In this document: positions 21,731-33,603 of the stretch, piece after piece
Position numbering within the stretch: position 1 is the first letter of the stretch
Layout of the letters: every line of letters starts with the position of its first letter
Assembly (NCBI GenBank): GCA_025766275.1
Contig: JAFKAC010000001.1
Span: 2,480,001-2,544,000 of the forward strand
Length of the DNA stretch: 64,000 nucleotides
Reading direction: 5' to 3'
From: Lactarius indigo
Taxonomy: Eukaryota; Basidiomycota; Agaricomycetes; Russulales; Russulaceae
Position numbers and translations under genes: made by a program
The notes under the pieces: generated by a model
What the model was told of the DNA's origin: nothing
What the model saw: only the letters and a program-made list of their open reading frames with translations
Databases searched by the model: none

Positions 21731-24700
21731 ATGGATTTTGGTCGCTCAAATCTCAACCCCAATCAACTGCCAACTCCTCCAGAGACTGACACCGACTTCT
21801 TAGCCGGTAATCACCATGCCATAGACCTCACGAATGCACCAGGTGTTGCAGATTTAGACTTGAACTCTCACCCGTCCGCGGGTGCACCATTCCGACGCGT
21901 ATCGACCCTTGCCTACCATAATTCACCTTTCCGACTCGGGGAGCCACGCGAAAGGACTACTACGCGACAGTCCCGCTGGCTTGTTGTTGTCATTCCTCCA
22001 GCTTGGCTGGTCCAAGAACATGGCCCAATCGGCCACACTTTGGCCTCGGGTCCTCCTCAACGTCTTGCCCAGGGTGTTCTGATGCCCCTTCTGCCGACCG
22101 TGAGTCGGAAACTTGGTTTTTGCCAATTTTTGCCAATTTGTGAATTTAGATGTACGGCCAACTCACCGCCATTGCTCGTGAATTTAATTTTCCTAGCCCC
22201 GTGGGTCTTTGCATCTACTTGCATATAGTCGAGCAAGGTTTTACTATGACACCCCGCGTCTCGGATGAGACCTGGCCAACGCTTTGGGGTCACTTATTCG
22301 AAGCGAGATCTCCATCTACTCAACAATCACCGGTGTGCGGACGCATAGAGTTCGATATTGAAAAGCGGAAGGCGCGCTGGCTTGATTCATGGCTAACCTC
22401 AACTCGTAGACATGTGGTGGACGTCCCGGTATCCGTGCCGTCATCTCTTTCTCATTGGCGTGGGGAAAGCAAGACCTCTTTTGACGAAAAGGCTGATGAA
22501 CACTCGGAAGCACTGCCAGGGGCGCACACTAGAGGATGGAGCCGTCATATCCCTAAGAAACTCTCTCTCGTCGATAAATTCGACACACTCTCCATCACAT
22601 CTAGCGTGGCAAATGCGATCACAGGAAACGGTGTCGTTAATGAACTTCCAAATCCGTTGACTACAATTTTGCAGGAAGACGAGCCGAAAACGGCTAAGAA
22701 GGCCCTGGAACAACGTGTCCAGTCATGGAGGGCAAGCTCATCCGTTGCACCAACACCGATTGCTACGACGGGTCAGATCGATTTTGATACCTTGCATATC
22801 CCAACCAAGGCTCAAGTTGGCGACGCTGAAGTTTTAAAGGAGGTAGAAGATGTAGAACCCCTCGATCTCAATGACTTTGCATGGTCTGTGTCCTCAATGG
22901 GTCCCCAAGACCATGAATCGCTGGCTTCAGCCTTTTCGAGTCCACGAGTTTCGTCGGTACATCTAGACCGCCGCGTCGAAGGGTCTGTTTTACTCACACC
23001 ATCGACGGCAACCTCCTGGGGTCCGAAGTCACTCGATTACTCCCCAGTATCAACTCTGTTTCGTCTTCCCTCACCTGACATCGGCCGACGCATGACGGAG
23101 GATTGCCCAGTTACGCCATCTACGGTTACATCGTGGGGTCCGGAGGAGCTGTTGTGCTCTCCCGTTTCTCCTTTGTTCCGCCTTCCCTCTCCTGACCTGG
23201 CCCGGCGCATGTTCGAGGATTGCCCGCCCACACCGTCTACAGCCACGTCATGGGGTCCGGAGGAGCTGTTGTTTTCCCCTGCATCTATGGTACTTCGCCT
23301 TCCTTCCCCCGATCTTGGCTTACGTGTGCTGGACGACTCGTCGTCTCCACTTTCTGCATGTATCACCTGGGGTCCACCAACGGAAGACGATAGCTTCAGC
23401 AGAATGCCAGGTATCCTCACAAGGAATCACGTCTTTCCGTATTTCGTGGCCTCGGATCGCCCAGCATGGACACTGATATGGCCATTTTATGAGAAGAATG
23501 CGGCACCCTATGCACACTCTACCCGTATAACGCCAGTGGAAGATAATGGTTTCAACAACACATCGAACGTTCTCACAAGGAATCACGTTTTTCCGTATTT
23601 CACAGCATCGGATCGCCCAGCATGGACACTGATATGGCCATTTTATGAGAAGGATGCGGCTTCCTGTGCACACTCTACCTGTATGACGCCATTGGAAGAT
23701 AATGGTTTCAACAGTACACCGGGCGTTCTCGCAGGGAATTACGTCTTTCCATATTTCACGGCCTCAGATCGCCCAGCGTGGACGCTGACCTGGCCGTTTT
23801 ATAAGACAAAAACAGTATCCAGCGCACTCTCATCGCGGCTGCCCAAGCTGTACCCCACAATCGAGATTTGTAGGTACTCGAAATACCTCTGAGTTATTAT
23901 CGTTAAGCGTGCTACAGATGATGTCGTATATCCTCACTTTGAGTTATTCCCCGGGCATATCTGCGCCGCCCAGGAAGCAACCACGGGCCTATCGCCATGC
24001 AACCCAACAGAGCGCACCGGTTGTTCATCATTGGATATGTATAATGGTCACCTCGACGTCGTTCATCCCTCCATCAAAGTCAGCTCGGTTCGTTTGGAAA
24101 ACGGGTACCCGACATTGAGTATCTGTGAGTTAGTGTATCTACTACCTCGCTCGTGTCTCACCTAGATACAGATCCCCCAGTCTATCCTTACCTGTGCATA
24201 TATCCCTCGCGTCATGTAGACTTGGTTTTCAATCAGGATGTCGAGCCCCGTCTCGCGCAAAATCTCTTTAGCCATTCGGAGCTTGGTATGCAGTATCCCT
24301 CATTCAATCTGTGTAGGTTCTTTTCATAAGGGTGCAAATTGGAGGGCACTGACATCGAGTCCACTGGGCAGATCCCGCGAGCTATCCAAATAATCTTATG
24401 TGTATTTATCCGCCAGCCGTGGTGCCTGGACCAGGTAGTTTCCCGCCCTTTTCGGATGCAGATCAACCACCATACTCCTGCAACAAAGTGGACCAAACTC
24501 CTGACGAAGGTGAGCTGGCCCGCGGATATTCGGAGATGCTGATGACCCCTCCGATATTACAGAAGTGAAGGGCATTAATATCCGCCTTCCCGAAGTGTAC
24601 CCGAGAATCCCTCTCTGTCAGAGCCCCAACTACATCATACCTGGAATAACTAAATCTGAAATCCTGATAGATACCGCTATTTATCCTGAATTTGAACTGT

Positions 24701-25840
24701 ACCCTTCTGTCTCCCTGGATGAGACAAATGGCCCGATGACACCTGCTCGGTTGTCTCTGTATCCATGCATGAGAATCTGTATGTCCTCATGAAACTCTTG
24801 ACAAGTCGTCGTGTAAATCTGTACAGATCCGGTCGTCTATCCGTGTTTCGAAATTTACCCGGGTCACATCTCCACTGGGGACAGCGATGGGGTAGACCAC
24901 TTCGGTGTCTCTTCGCCGCAACCACCCGTCTGTGAGTCTAGTGAAATTTTCTACCGCTTCATTCTCATACTCCGCAGTTTATCCGCACTTCGACCTCTAT
25001 CCGGGCCCCTCCGAGGATCAATTAACGTTACCATCGACCAAGCCGTCCCTTCAGTACTCTTCCCTCGACCTTTGTAAGCCCTTGCTTTCTATTTGACAAG
25101 TCCGTGACATGACGACCGGCGTGTAGATCCACCGGTCTCTCCTCATGCTGAGATCCTTCCTAGTGCTGTGCCAGAGCTGGGGGTCCCGAGCACAAGTCGC
25201 GGTTTCATTTCTCGGAAGGCAAAAAAATCCCACAAGAACTTACACGATGAGGTGTTCGGAACAGATGCTGCGGCGAAGGAGCCCGTTCAACTGGCTATAG
25301 TCAGGTCGCAGACAGGAACATACACACGAGCTCGTGCCCGCTCCGGAACTGTTAGCGCCCACCCCGGCTTACGACAAAGTGTCTCGTCTCCCGGTTCTCT
25401 ACCTCCAGTTCCCCCACTCCCAGTTTCAACCCTAACAACACGCCGTACCACCACGTCCAACGCAGAAGCATGGCGGAGTGGTTTACCGGTCTCTCCTATT
25501 GCAACACGTAGTTTAACAGATCGGCCTGTTTCTTATACCGCCCCGTCCCAACAGCCGTCTCCAATCGACGACGAGGGGCTATTGGTCCAGTCAAATACTC
25601 TCATGTCGGCCAATTCTAGTCAACGAAAGGACCACGCGCACCATAAACAAACCCGACCGCGGGACAGCTTGGTACTGGAGAAAGCACGGCTCTTCGAACA
25701 CCTTCACACTCTATGTAAGGTCATTAGTTCATGGTGAAATTGTCATCCTGACTTTTTATTACCCAGCAAACGACGAATACCCGCCGAGTACGAGCACCCC
25801 CGGCAAGTCTGCGCACCTCCCGGCGTCTTCGGTGTTGTAA
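21731..25840 (+). CDS. Large unknown repeat protein (YP-repeat protein) built from symmetrical phase-1 exons
   Basis: Not recognised. Ten exons (21731-22099, 22150-23869, 23918-24124, 24172-24312, 24372-24509, 24563-24778, 24827-24931, 24978-25073, 25127-25714, 25767-25840) give 1,217 aa. Residues about 1-250 look folded (YGQLTAIAREFNFPSPVG, WPTLWGHLFEAR). Four diverging units of about 47 residues with LFRLPSPD and TPSTATSWGPEELL follow, then three units of about 57 residues with HVFPYF.ASDRPAWTLIWPF. The small exons encode short motifs such as VVYPHFELFPGH, AIYPEFELYPS and VYPHFDLYPGP. Introns repeatedly split a Tyr codon (T|AT), and all seven internal exons 3-9 have lengths divisible by three. 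The tail is basic and Ser/Pro-rich (FISRKAKKSHKNLHDE onward) and ends in HLPASSVL. No signal peptide or membrane segment is seen. A scaffold role could be guessed from the repeats, but nothing more. Confidence 0.82.
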
Positions 25841-26787
25841 CTGTCAGGTGGCACCACTCGTTCACAAAAACATCGTCATTCGAGCTTTCCTCCTGCATGA
25901 CCTATAGTCTAGTTTCGTTTCATTGTTAAGTCCTACATGAATACCGGATAAGTCACCTTGCGCTTATAGATGCACACTGTACGAAATCAATAAATTCCCA
26001 TATGTATATGTAAATTACTCTACGACTCCCTGTTGGGAGATATTGACGAGTAAACCGGTAGCTGTCCTCCCTTCGATCCTTGCCAACCCTGACGTCGAAG
26101 AACACCTTGGAATTGTGAGGGATGATGATGCATGATGACTGAAACAGCGGGCTCTATTTCTGTGGCCCAAAACTACAGATTCGAGGTCTGTGTGCATAGA
26201 AGACCTGCGCGTACGCCAAAAGCTCACGTGGAAGATTAGACATGTCAAAATTGGATCGATGCTGAGTGGTGACCACAACTGTGTTAATTGTTTGAGATCT
26301 AACAAGAGTCGCTATCCCTCAGCGTGCCGGAGCAACGAGCTGGTGATTATGATACCGTACCTAACAAGAGTCGCTACTACGGTTTGGAGTCAGTTAGGTG
26401 TCGGTAGGTAAAGTATGAGTAAAGTCACTTACTCCCTCAGCGTGCCGGAGCAACGAGCTGAGGGCGCATACAAGCATGTAATCGACTATATAAGGTATTT
26501 TCCGTTTATGCATGCCAAAGACTCGTAAGGGTAAATTCGTAATTCCCCTGTTTCATCAGCGGGGATCATCGCCCATTTCCAGAAACTTCTACAAATTGAA
26601 CTAGTGTGGCGTAGGAACTTAGCCAGGCAAATGGGTCCATCGGCTGTATTAGAGCAGGGTAAGGAAAACCTAACACAATGTAGCATACACACTCAACGGG
26701 TCAACGGATGGTAGCTAACACATCTTCGCGATGCCTGCAGCCAAAAGCTGGCGTAGATCTATCTATGGCCCGGAGAACTTGCACTTG
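25841..26787. other. Convergent intergenic region with a small duplicated hairpin motif
   Basis: 947 nt between the YP-repeat gene (+) and Gemin2 (-). No convincing gene. It contains a two-copy repeat at 26299-26464, listed separately. Confidence 0.5.
26299..26464 (+). repeat. Two-copy composite repeat; second copy forms an 8-bp-stem hairpin
   Basis: Motif A (CTAACAAGAGTCGCTA) occurs at 26299-26314 and 26361-26376. Motif B, 27 nt, begins CCCTCAGCGTGCCGGAGC and occurs at 26316-26342 and 26434-26460. In the second copy B is followed by AGGG, so CCCTCAGC pairs with GCTGAGGG (26434-26441 with 26457-26464). The first copy lacks the closing arm. Possibly the remains of a small foldback element. 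Confidence 0.6.
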
Positions 26788-28078
26788 TCAGAGTGGCTGA
26801 CTCAGAGCCTGTTCTGCTTCGTCCCACAAATCCCGTTGTCCCCAAATGTTCGTTACGGCGCAGAACACGACCCACATCGAGCATTCTCTCAATGTCTTGG
26901 GACCACATCCAGAGCCCGAGGGGTTGATATTTGCTTCCACTTCCGCTGTAGTACTGGTTCCTGTCTCTGTTGTTTCTCCATCTTCGCGTTTACAGGGAGC
27001 AGATGGTGGGGCGCCCCCTATTTCTGTTTTCGCATGGCGAACGGCTGAGATCAACGCTAGACAAGCCCTTGCGAGATTGCGTAGACTGCCTATCTCATCT
27101 GCGGAGCAGAATAGGTCAACGCGGGTGAGGAGTGCGAAGACCCATCGCATGTGTACGTCCGTAGGTGCGTGGGTCGTTGTGTTGTTGCTGTCACTACCCA
27201 AGGATTCAAGATACAGGTTGAACCAATGAGTGAAGTACATGACCAGATGGAGAGAGAAGCGCTAAGTTCGGCAGCATTGAGAAGGCACAATGGGTAAAAG
27301 GAGAGTGACATACATGGTCCACTTGGGACAGCATAACCGGGGAAAGCTCTCTTGGCCTCCATGGAGCAGTGTCACTGGGTGAGGTGTCGCTAAGTTGTTG
27401 AGCGGCTGGTGGAGTGGATCATCAGGAGAAAGAATCAGCTCAGATTACGGTGGAACTACGCACCGATGCCGCACTGTCCTACGCGATCTTTTCCCCGCCC
27501 TGCCGTTTTCGGAGGATTCCACACTGACTCCGGGGCACCTTCCAAGAAAGCCCACCAAGCATCCCTGCTTTTCTTTTCTGGGACCATCCTCGGGACTGGC
27601 CCTGGTTGCCGAGGCCGGATGACAGGCTGGGACATGTTCTACCAGGGATGATCGATGAGCACACACGTTCGAGGGAGGCTTTGCAGACTCACTCACGCCA
27701 CGAAAGTTGTGAAAGTGGCGCTCAAATTTGCTGCGCCATTCTTTGCATGGCAGCAGCAGAGCTGCCTTTGTATGACATGTGGGTTGGGCAGGCTGTGGAT
27801 GACTGAATGCGTAAGGATTGGCTACGTGTTTAATACCAGGAAGCCTTCGTGCATCTCTCCTATTGATAGATCGACAAGTCATTCCGTATTATGTTATGAC
27901 TCTAGGAAAAGAATGATAAGACACACCTGACGAGGAACAAGTATTGCATACCATCCAGAGGTTCGCCATCGAAGTCAATGGGAAGATTCGCCACTGGGAG
28001 TATTTGGCGCAGTCCATACGTAGCCTCATCGTCGTCATTGTCACCATTCTCGCGTTTGCGTTTCTTGGAAGGTGCCAT
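26788..28078 (-). CDS. Gemin2/SIP1-family SMN-complex protein (snRNP assembly)
   Basis: Gemin2 holds Sm proteins during spliceosomal snRNP assembly in the cytoplasm. The start at 28078 gives MAPSKKRKRENGDNDDDEA, then PIDFDGEPLDGMQYLFLVR, the family's N-terminal signature. The intron from 27926 joins it to RDARRLPGIKHVANP. Later exons give LPCKEWRSKFERHFHNFR, RDAWWAFLEGAPESVWNPP, then PWRPRELSPVMLSQVDH and LHLVMYFTHWFN. The C-terminal exon has MRWVFALLTRVDLFCSADE and GSLRNLARACLALISA, then GQRDLWDEAEQ, which match the Gemin2 C-terminal helices. Introns close in frame (phases 2, 0, 1, 0). It is the downstream member of three same-strand genes; spacing to Rce1 is 159 bp. Confidence 0.87.
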
Positions 28079-28237
28079 TTTTACAGTAGTTTACGGCGCG
28101 AGTCAAGGCGACCGCTTGATTCAAACGCCTTCGGAAGAAGCGGCCCGGATAAATATGAAGTCGTCCTGACCTAGCTAGTATATATGACCGTGAAACCCAA
28201 ACTAATATATCTACCAACCCCAGGGATTCAGTAAGAG

Positions 28238-29423
28238 CTATCCAGTCGTAAGTGTCCAGGCCCCCATTCCGTACATATAAATTGCGATCCCAGCAAAATA
28301 AGTGAACATGATCTCTGGATTTGCATGAATCAGTGATAAACGTGGGACATGGACAAGTCCCAGTTGTGGCTTACGTCTTCGACGATGGGAATACCGTTGC
28401 AGCTCTTCCTGTAGCTGCGGAAACCCCATAAAGTTGCAAAATATGTGAGCAGAAATTGAAGGTAGCAATGAACCCGTGCGAAGGAGTAGGAAGGCGGAGT
28501 GGAACCCGAAGAGCGTCGTATATGTGAACTGGAAGACTGCCATATTTTGTTTAGATGGATGTTACAACAATGAGTGAAAACCCTCACTTGTCAAGAGAAG
28601 AGCTCGCCACAAAGCCTGGCGGGTGCGGCCGTACATGTTGTAGGTCTCCCACACGTGGTGCAAGTGAGCTGGTATCGATGCAAAGGTCATGCCACCGCCT
28701 TGATACGGAACATGACGCACCAGATCCAAAAGAAATGGGGGAGAAGAATATGATGAACGCATTCGAGCTGCCAGCAAGGCGGTAGGCACAAACTAAACAT
28801 GAGCGCCAAACCACTTCTTCGGAAATGGGTGCCTGCATTAATCAATGCGTTATTAGAGACTCGTAGGGATCCAGAGGACTGTCGCTCACAATAACGTAAT
28901 TTCGAAATACAATCCAGTCGAACGTATTCTTGTTGGGCTTGTTCGATGTCCGGGGTCTCATAAAAGGCAGGTCGCGGGCCAGGTATCGACCATACAGAGG
29001 CCCAAGGAACAGCATTGGTGTCACGAAGTGCGCAGGAAGATCACGCATTCGAAAAGAGAATCCGAGATAGCGAGTGGCTGTATCCCATACACCCTGTGAA
29101 GACCGGGTGAATGACAATAACACAAGACTGTGTCTACTCACGTTCGTTGCACTGCTCTGGTTGATGGCGACAATACAGTGCATCAAGAATAGCGAGGCTA
29201 TCATACTGACAGAAACCGACAATAATCGTGCTTTAATGACTGTAGGATCATCTCGCCACCGCTCAGACGGATTCTTCGAGCGTGACCCATTGCTTGCCTG
29301 TGTCTTGGAGAAGGAGAGACGCGTATATTTGGTGAAATAAAGCGGAAGGACATAGCCTATGGTCAGGATAACATTGATGAGGTGGGCATCCTTCAAAGAC
29401 AATGATGTCGGGGACGTATGCAT
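28238..29423 (-). CDS. rce1: CAAX prenyl protease 2 (Rce1), integral ER membrane
   Basis: Rce1 removes the last three residues of prenylated CaaX proteins such as Ras. The start at 29423 (MHTSPTSLSLKDAHLINVIL) leads into hydrophobic membrane segments. The ABI-domain motifs are present: APISEEVVWRSCL (catalytic Glu-Glu and Arg), FSPISFGSAHLHHVWE (first His motif, restored by removing a phase-1 intron after FGS) and PSISAHIFCNFMGFP (second His/Asn motif). The exon that follows reads IFQFTYTTLFGFHSAFLLL. The last intron removes a stretch after HRRR and gives QIMFTYFAGIAIYMYGMGAW before the stop at 28238-28240. All junctions are in phase, so the several frames seen here are introns, not damage. 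Confidence 0.9.
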
Positions 29424-29599
29424 ACTGGTTGGTCACCGCAGACCGCAGACAATTGGCGAGGCTTTGCGTTTGCCCCGCTTTGTCAAGCTTGACTCGTAAG
29501 CACCCCCGGGCCGGTTTGTATTGGCACGCGACATAAATAATTCATTCAGTCATGAGACACTCGATGCGCGTACAATACATGGGCGTTGCGAAACAAGTA

Positions 29600-32500
29600 T
29601 TAATGAATCAACAATTGTGAGGTCAAAAGTATGCATGCGAACCCCCCGAAAGTACCTATAACTGCCCACTGTGTAAGGTCCCCGAATTGGCGTCCATTTA
29701 CCGTTGTTGTCAATCCGCGGAACGCATACAATGCGATACCGGTAATGAATGCCGCGATTGCGTAGAGCAGAAAGACCAGAGGGAGAGACAAGAGGACACT
29801 TCGTCGCTTCAGATTCAATGTCTGAGTTAGTTATGCGATTAAAAAGCGTGCCGACGACACATACCGAAAGAAGGATCAGCCCTTCCCCGCGAGGGTAAGC
29901 AACCGGATGCTCGATATCCGATTTATATCTGAACAACGCGATTACGGCTGAGACGAGACTGGATGCGGAGAGAAATATGGCGATGAAACCGGCAATGCGG
30001 GAAACGTCGTCCATCCCTGGGAGTGTGATGAATGTAACAGAGGCACTTAAAATAATCGCCGCCTAGCAATCAAAATTAAAATACAGGCCACTTGTTGCGG
30101 TACGTCCAACTCACGATCAGACAAGCAAATCCCCCAACAACAAGCATAGGACCAGCAATGCTGCGTACACCACCCTCTGCATCGAATCTTTGATGATGCG
30201 ATCGTTCCAGGAAAAGATAAGGAAGGCCAAGACAGAGTAAGGAAACGATAAAATCTCCCGCTGTACGACGAAATGGAACACGAGTCGGAGGGGCGTTATC
30301 CCGCGAATCTTGGTGGATTGCGTCGCCCAGGGGTCGGCCCTGGCGCCATGCAGCTAAGTTGATTTGATGAGACCAGAAAACGAAACCTTTTAGGGTCATT
30401 CAAAACTTACCAATACGAAGAAGTACTTTGGATACAGCACGTGTACGAACAACCGATACAGTCTGAGCAGACACGTCTAAGGAAACAGGACGCATGTCAA
30501 GAAGTGTCCAACGCGTCTATGAGAAGGCTTACGGTTAAACGAGCGAAGTAGTGTTATTAGCTGTTGGCATTCTTCTTGGCTAAACGGGGGCGGAGCCGGG
30601 TGAGACGACGGGAGCAGCCGGTCTGACACAAGGAAGAAAAATGAGTAACAGTACAAGATGAGCAACATAAACTACTCGCCGGTATAGGACCATGTCAGGA
30701 CGTCGATGGCCTCGGAAACTGATGCCGGAGGGAGCAGAACGTGAGCGGGATGTGACACCATATAAGACCAGTACTGATATTCCATATCACTTTCTGTCGA
30801 ATGGTTAGGACACGCATTAGCGGGCATGCGATGCCAACAGCTTACTGTCAACATCTTTGTGTATGACCTCTCCAGGATCCGAAGAGGGGAGTTCAAACGA
30901 CACCATCCGAGCTCCGTGGTGCACCCAGGCTTTTGCCGGGATGAAAGTGGTCGTGGATTCACCCGCATCACGGAGCCATAACTCCCATCCTTGTGGAGGC
31001 AGAACATTCGTATCGCGCCCCTCGAGAAATGCTGTGACCACGTCTAGCCTTTCGGAGTTGCGCAGATCGATGTCCGTGACTACGTGAAGGGTAGAGTTCG
31101 AGAAGTAACGGAAACCGTCTGGCAACACAAGTTCTTGCCATCCAATGCTTGCAAATCGGCGCATCGGTACCGGCCACATATAATCTTCATTTTGAGGGGC
31201 GAAGATTGAGATAGATTGTGCAGGTTCGGCCTGTCCATAAATTGGGAGATTTTTGAAGGGTGTTGTGGACTGTTGCAGAAGTGGACGAGTCTCGCTATCG
31301 GCAATGAGGAGAGTACTGTATTAAGGTGACTCGTCACTTACTCAGTGTCATACTCGAGTTCTCTAGGCGAAAATATAGTACCTTGGCCTGTGGCGCCGAT
31401 GTTTGGTGGCACGGTTTGAATGGGCCTGAAGGTGATAGTCGGTTATCAGTGTCTAGTCGCTAAATAAGTGCCCTACCTCGCATGGACGACTTGATCGGCG
31501 CTCGGGAGGGGAACATCAATTGGCGCCTTGTTCTGAGTATCTCTGACGCTGGGAACGACTGAAACTGGTCTAGAAACACGTCACCACGTGAGTCAGGATA
31601 AATGAAGAACTCCTCTCACTCAGGCATTGAAATAGCAGGGTTCTCGGCCAGACGAGGTGCATCTGTAGCTCCCACGCTCTCAACTGAATCGGAAAAGGGG
31701 TTCTCTGGCCTAATTATATCGTCGCGGTGTCATGCATAAGTATTTTCTTCGCGCGGGAACTCACACACCTGTTGCTTGGAGGAGGCACCGCAACATCTTC
31801 CCGACGAGGTTCAATAGGGACAGCAGGAGCCTGGCTGGACAGCACAATAGCTGATGACGCCAAAGAGGATATACTCGGCCTCCCAGAAACCTGCCCGTTG
31901 GGGTTAGACGGGGTGCGTGGCCGAACCTGAGAAGACACGGTAGAACCCCTCGTCCTGCTCTTGAGTGTGACACCGGCTACCGACGACTTGTCCGCAGATG
32001 CCTGATCAAATACGAGTGGGTTATTCTGTCGAGGAGTTGTTGCCGTGCTCGTCACATTATCCACGTTTGCGGATGAAGCCCCCATAGACACCGGAGGTGT
32101 TGAAACAGGAACAGGGTCGGGAGTCCTTTGACGGGCAGGTGGTGGATGAGGAACTGTTAGGGCCTCCTGCTCAGGTTGTGGCGCTCTATCAGTAACAAGT
32201 GGGCCGCTGTCCCAAGGTGCTGCAAGGAGTTCGGTTGGTAGCTGCCGTTCATGCGGGGGAATCACTTGTCCATGTGACTGAGTACTACCAGAATCCTCGG
32301 ATCTCCGGACCGGCACGGTTTCCTCTTGGGCGTGCTCTGCGGCATGCTCAGACTCGGCATGACTGAGGGCCTTCGGGGAATGTGTAACATAGTTGTCAGC
32401 AGCTGCTACATCAACTGGTCCAGGGGTACTCTCTGGGAGAATAGTCGGAGCGGGCCTCGATAGCGGTACGGGGACAACCTCCGAACTGGGGACTTGAGTT

Positions 32501-32919
32501 ACCGGGGCGACTTCCACTGTACTAACTTGTTCCCTATTCAAAGCAGGTGCGGGAGTGGGTTGTTGAGACGAATTTGCTGTCGGTTCAATGGGCGGTTGCT
32601 CTGGCTTCGATGTTGACGCGGTGGCAGAAGGTTCCGGAGAATCCCTTGGAGCGCTAATTGGGTCACCCGACAGTTTCGACGGTCCCGCAGGTTCTGGCAT
32701 GGATTCGGCTGCTTCACGGGCGGGAGATTCGAGTACTGGGCTCGGCATAGCATGCTCGTGGGTATTTTGGGCCTTTGCATCGAGTTTAAGAGATTCACTC
32801 GACGACCTAGAGGGCGTTCCAGGCCTCGTGAAGCTGATTGCGGATGACGATCGCCTCATTATGGTACCCATGCGGGACCGAAGAGACTTTGCAGGTGATG
32901 GCGACTGAGATTTGGACAT
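29600..32919 (-). CDS. WW-like domain protein with Ser/Pro-rich N-terminus and C-terminal membrane segments
   Basis: An unnamed protein of a type I believe recurs in mushroom genomes. The start at 32919 reads MSKSQSPSPAKSLRSRMGTI and the first 400 residues are disordered and Pro/Ser/Glu-rich. Three small exons between 31340 and 31720 close in phase. They lead to a degenerate WW-like fold (ASIGWQELVLPDGFRYFSN, then TDIDLRN) and a second GWELWL unit. A helical part (MEYQYWSYMVSHPAH, DRLLPSSHPAPPPF, EECQQLITLLRSFN) follows. The last exons hold at least four hydrophobic segments, for example DFIVSLLCLGLPYLFL, LLSLPLVFLLYAIAAFITG and AVIGTFGGFACILL. One intron (first base 30679) must use donor GCGAGT to keep the conserved-looking WSYTDRLLP join. 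Membrane location is inferred from hydrophobicity; function is unknown. Confidence 0.8.
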
Positions 32920-33603
32920 ATTGTGGGGAGTATGAGTGGGTGGTCCGGTTTCTACGAGTGGGTGCGATGCGGGAGGATGAAAAATGAACAAAGGATCAAT
33001 CGTCGGCGAGGGTTTTTATCATCACCCTTCGTAGTACCCCGAACGCTGCACGCGAGGCTGCCTGGCGGCATCATTGATCGAGGCCAGGACTGCGACAGCA
33101 TGTTTTCCATCGCAAGACGGACAACGTGACAACCACAAAACAACGTCCATTGCTGGAAACACGTGGTGCTACATTTTAGACACTGTTACTGGTTGACGGA
33201 TTTGTGTAATTTCGCGAGGCTTACACGTGTTGGAAGACGTGCGTTTGTGCAGGTGAAGATGTGACACAAATCGCATGCGAAATCCATGGTGGCCGTCAGA
33301 GAGCACTCTGCCAATGAAGTTTTGCTGTGTTAGGGACGAGCGAAGCTAGTCCTCAAGAACCTTCGGGTTCGCTAGGCACGTTGCCTGAAAGTGCGTCCAG
33401 TACGGCGAGGGTGCAGGCACTTGGCTCCGTTACGCAGATTCAAATATGCCGTGGTAGCCGGCGGGAACATCACTGCGGGGCTAGATCACGGTCATGGTCA
33501 ACGTGCCACGGCATGATGGAGACCACGTGTTCGTTAACCCGCTCGCCAGACTGCCGTTGCCACTCAGTACCAGAGCGCTGCTCCCGTTCAGGTTCTCACT
33601 GTC
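32920..33603. promoter_or_regulatory. Divergent intergenic region between the WW-like gene and sec27
   Basis: 684 nt hold both promoters and 5' UTRs. No coding-quality ORF and no RNA gene are recognised. The role is inferred from gene orientation. Confidence 0.45.

Noticed and set aside
28238..28838. Apparent frameshifts in the Rce1 gene
   Set aside because: Each frame change coincides with a short GT...AG intron that restores the conserved His motifs when removed.
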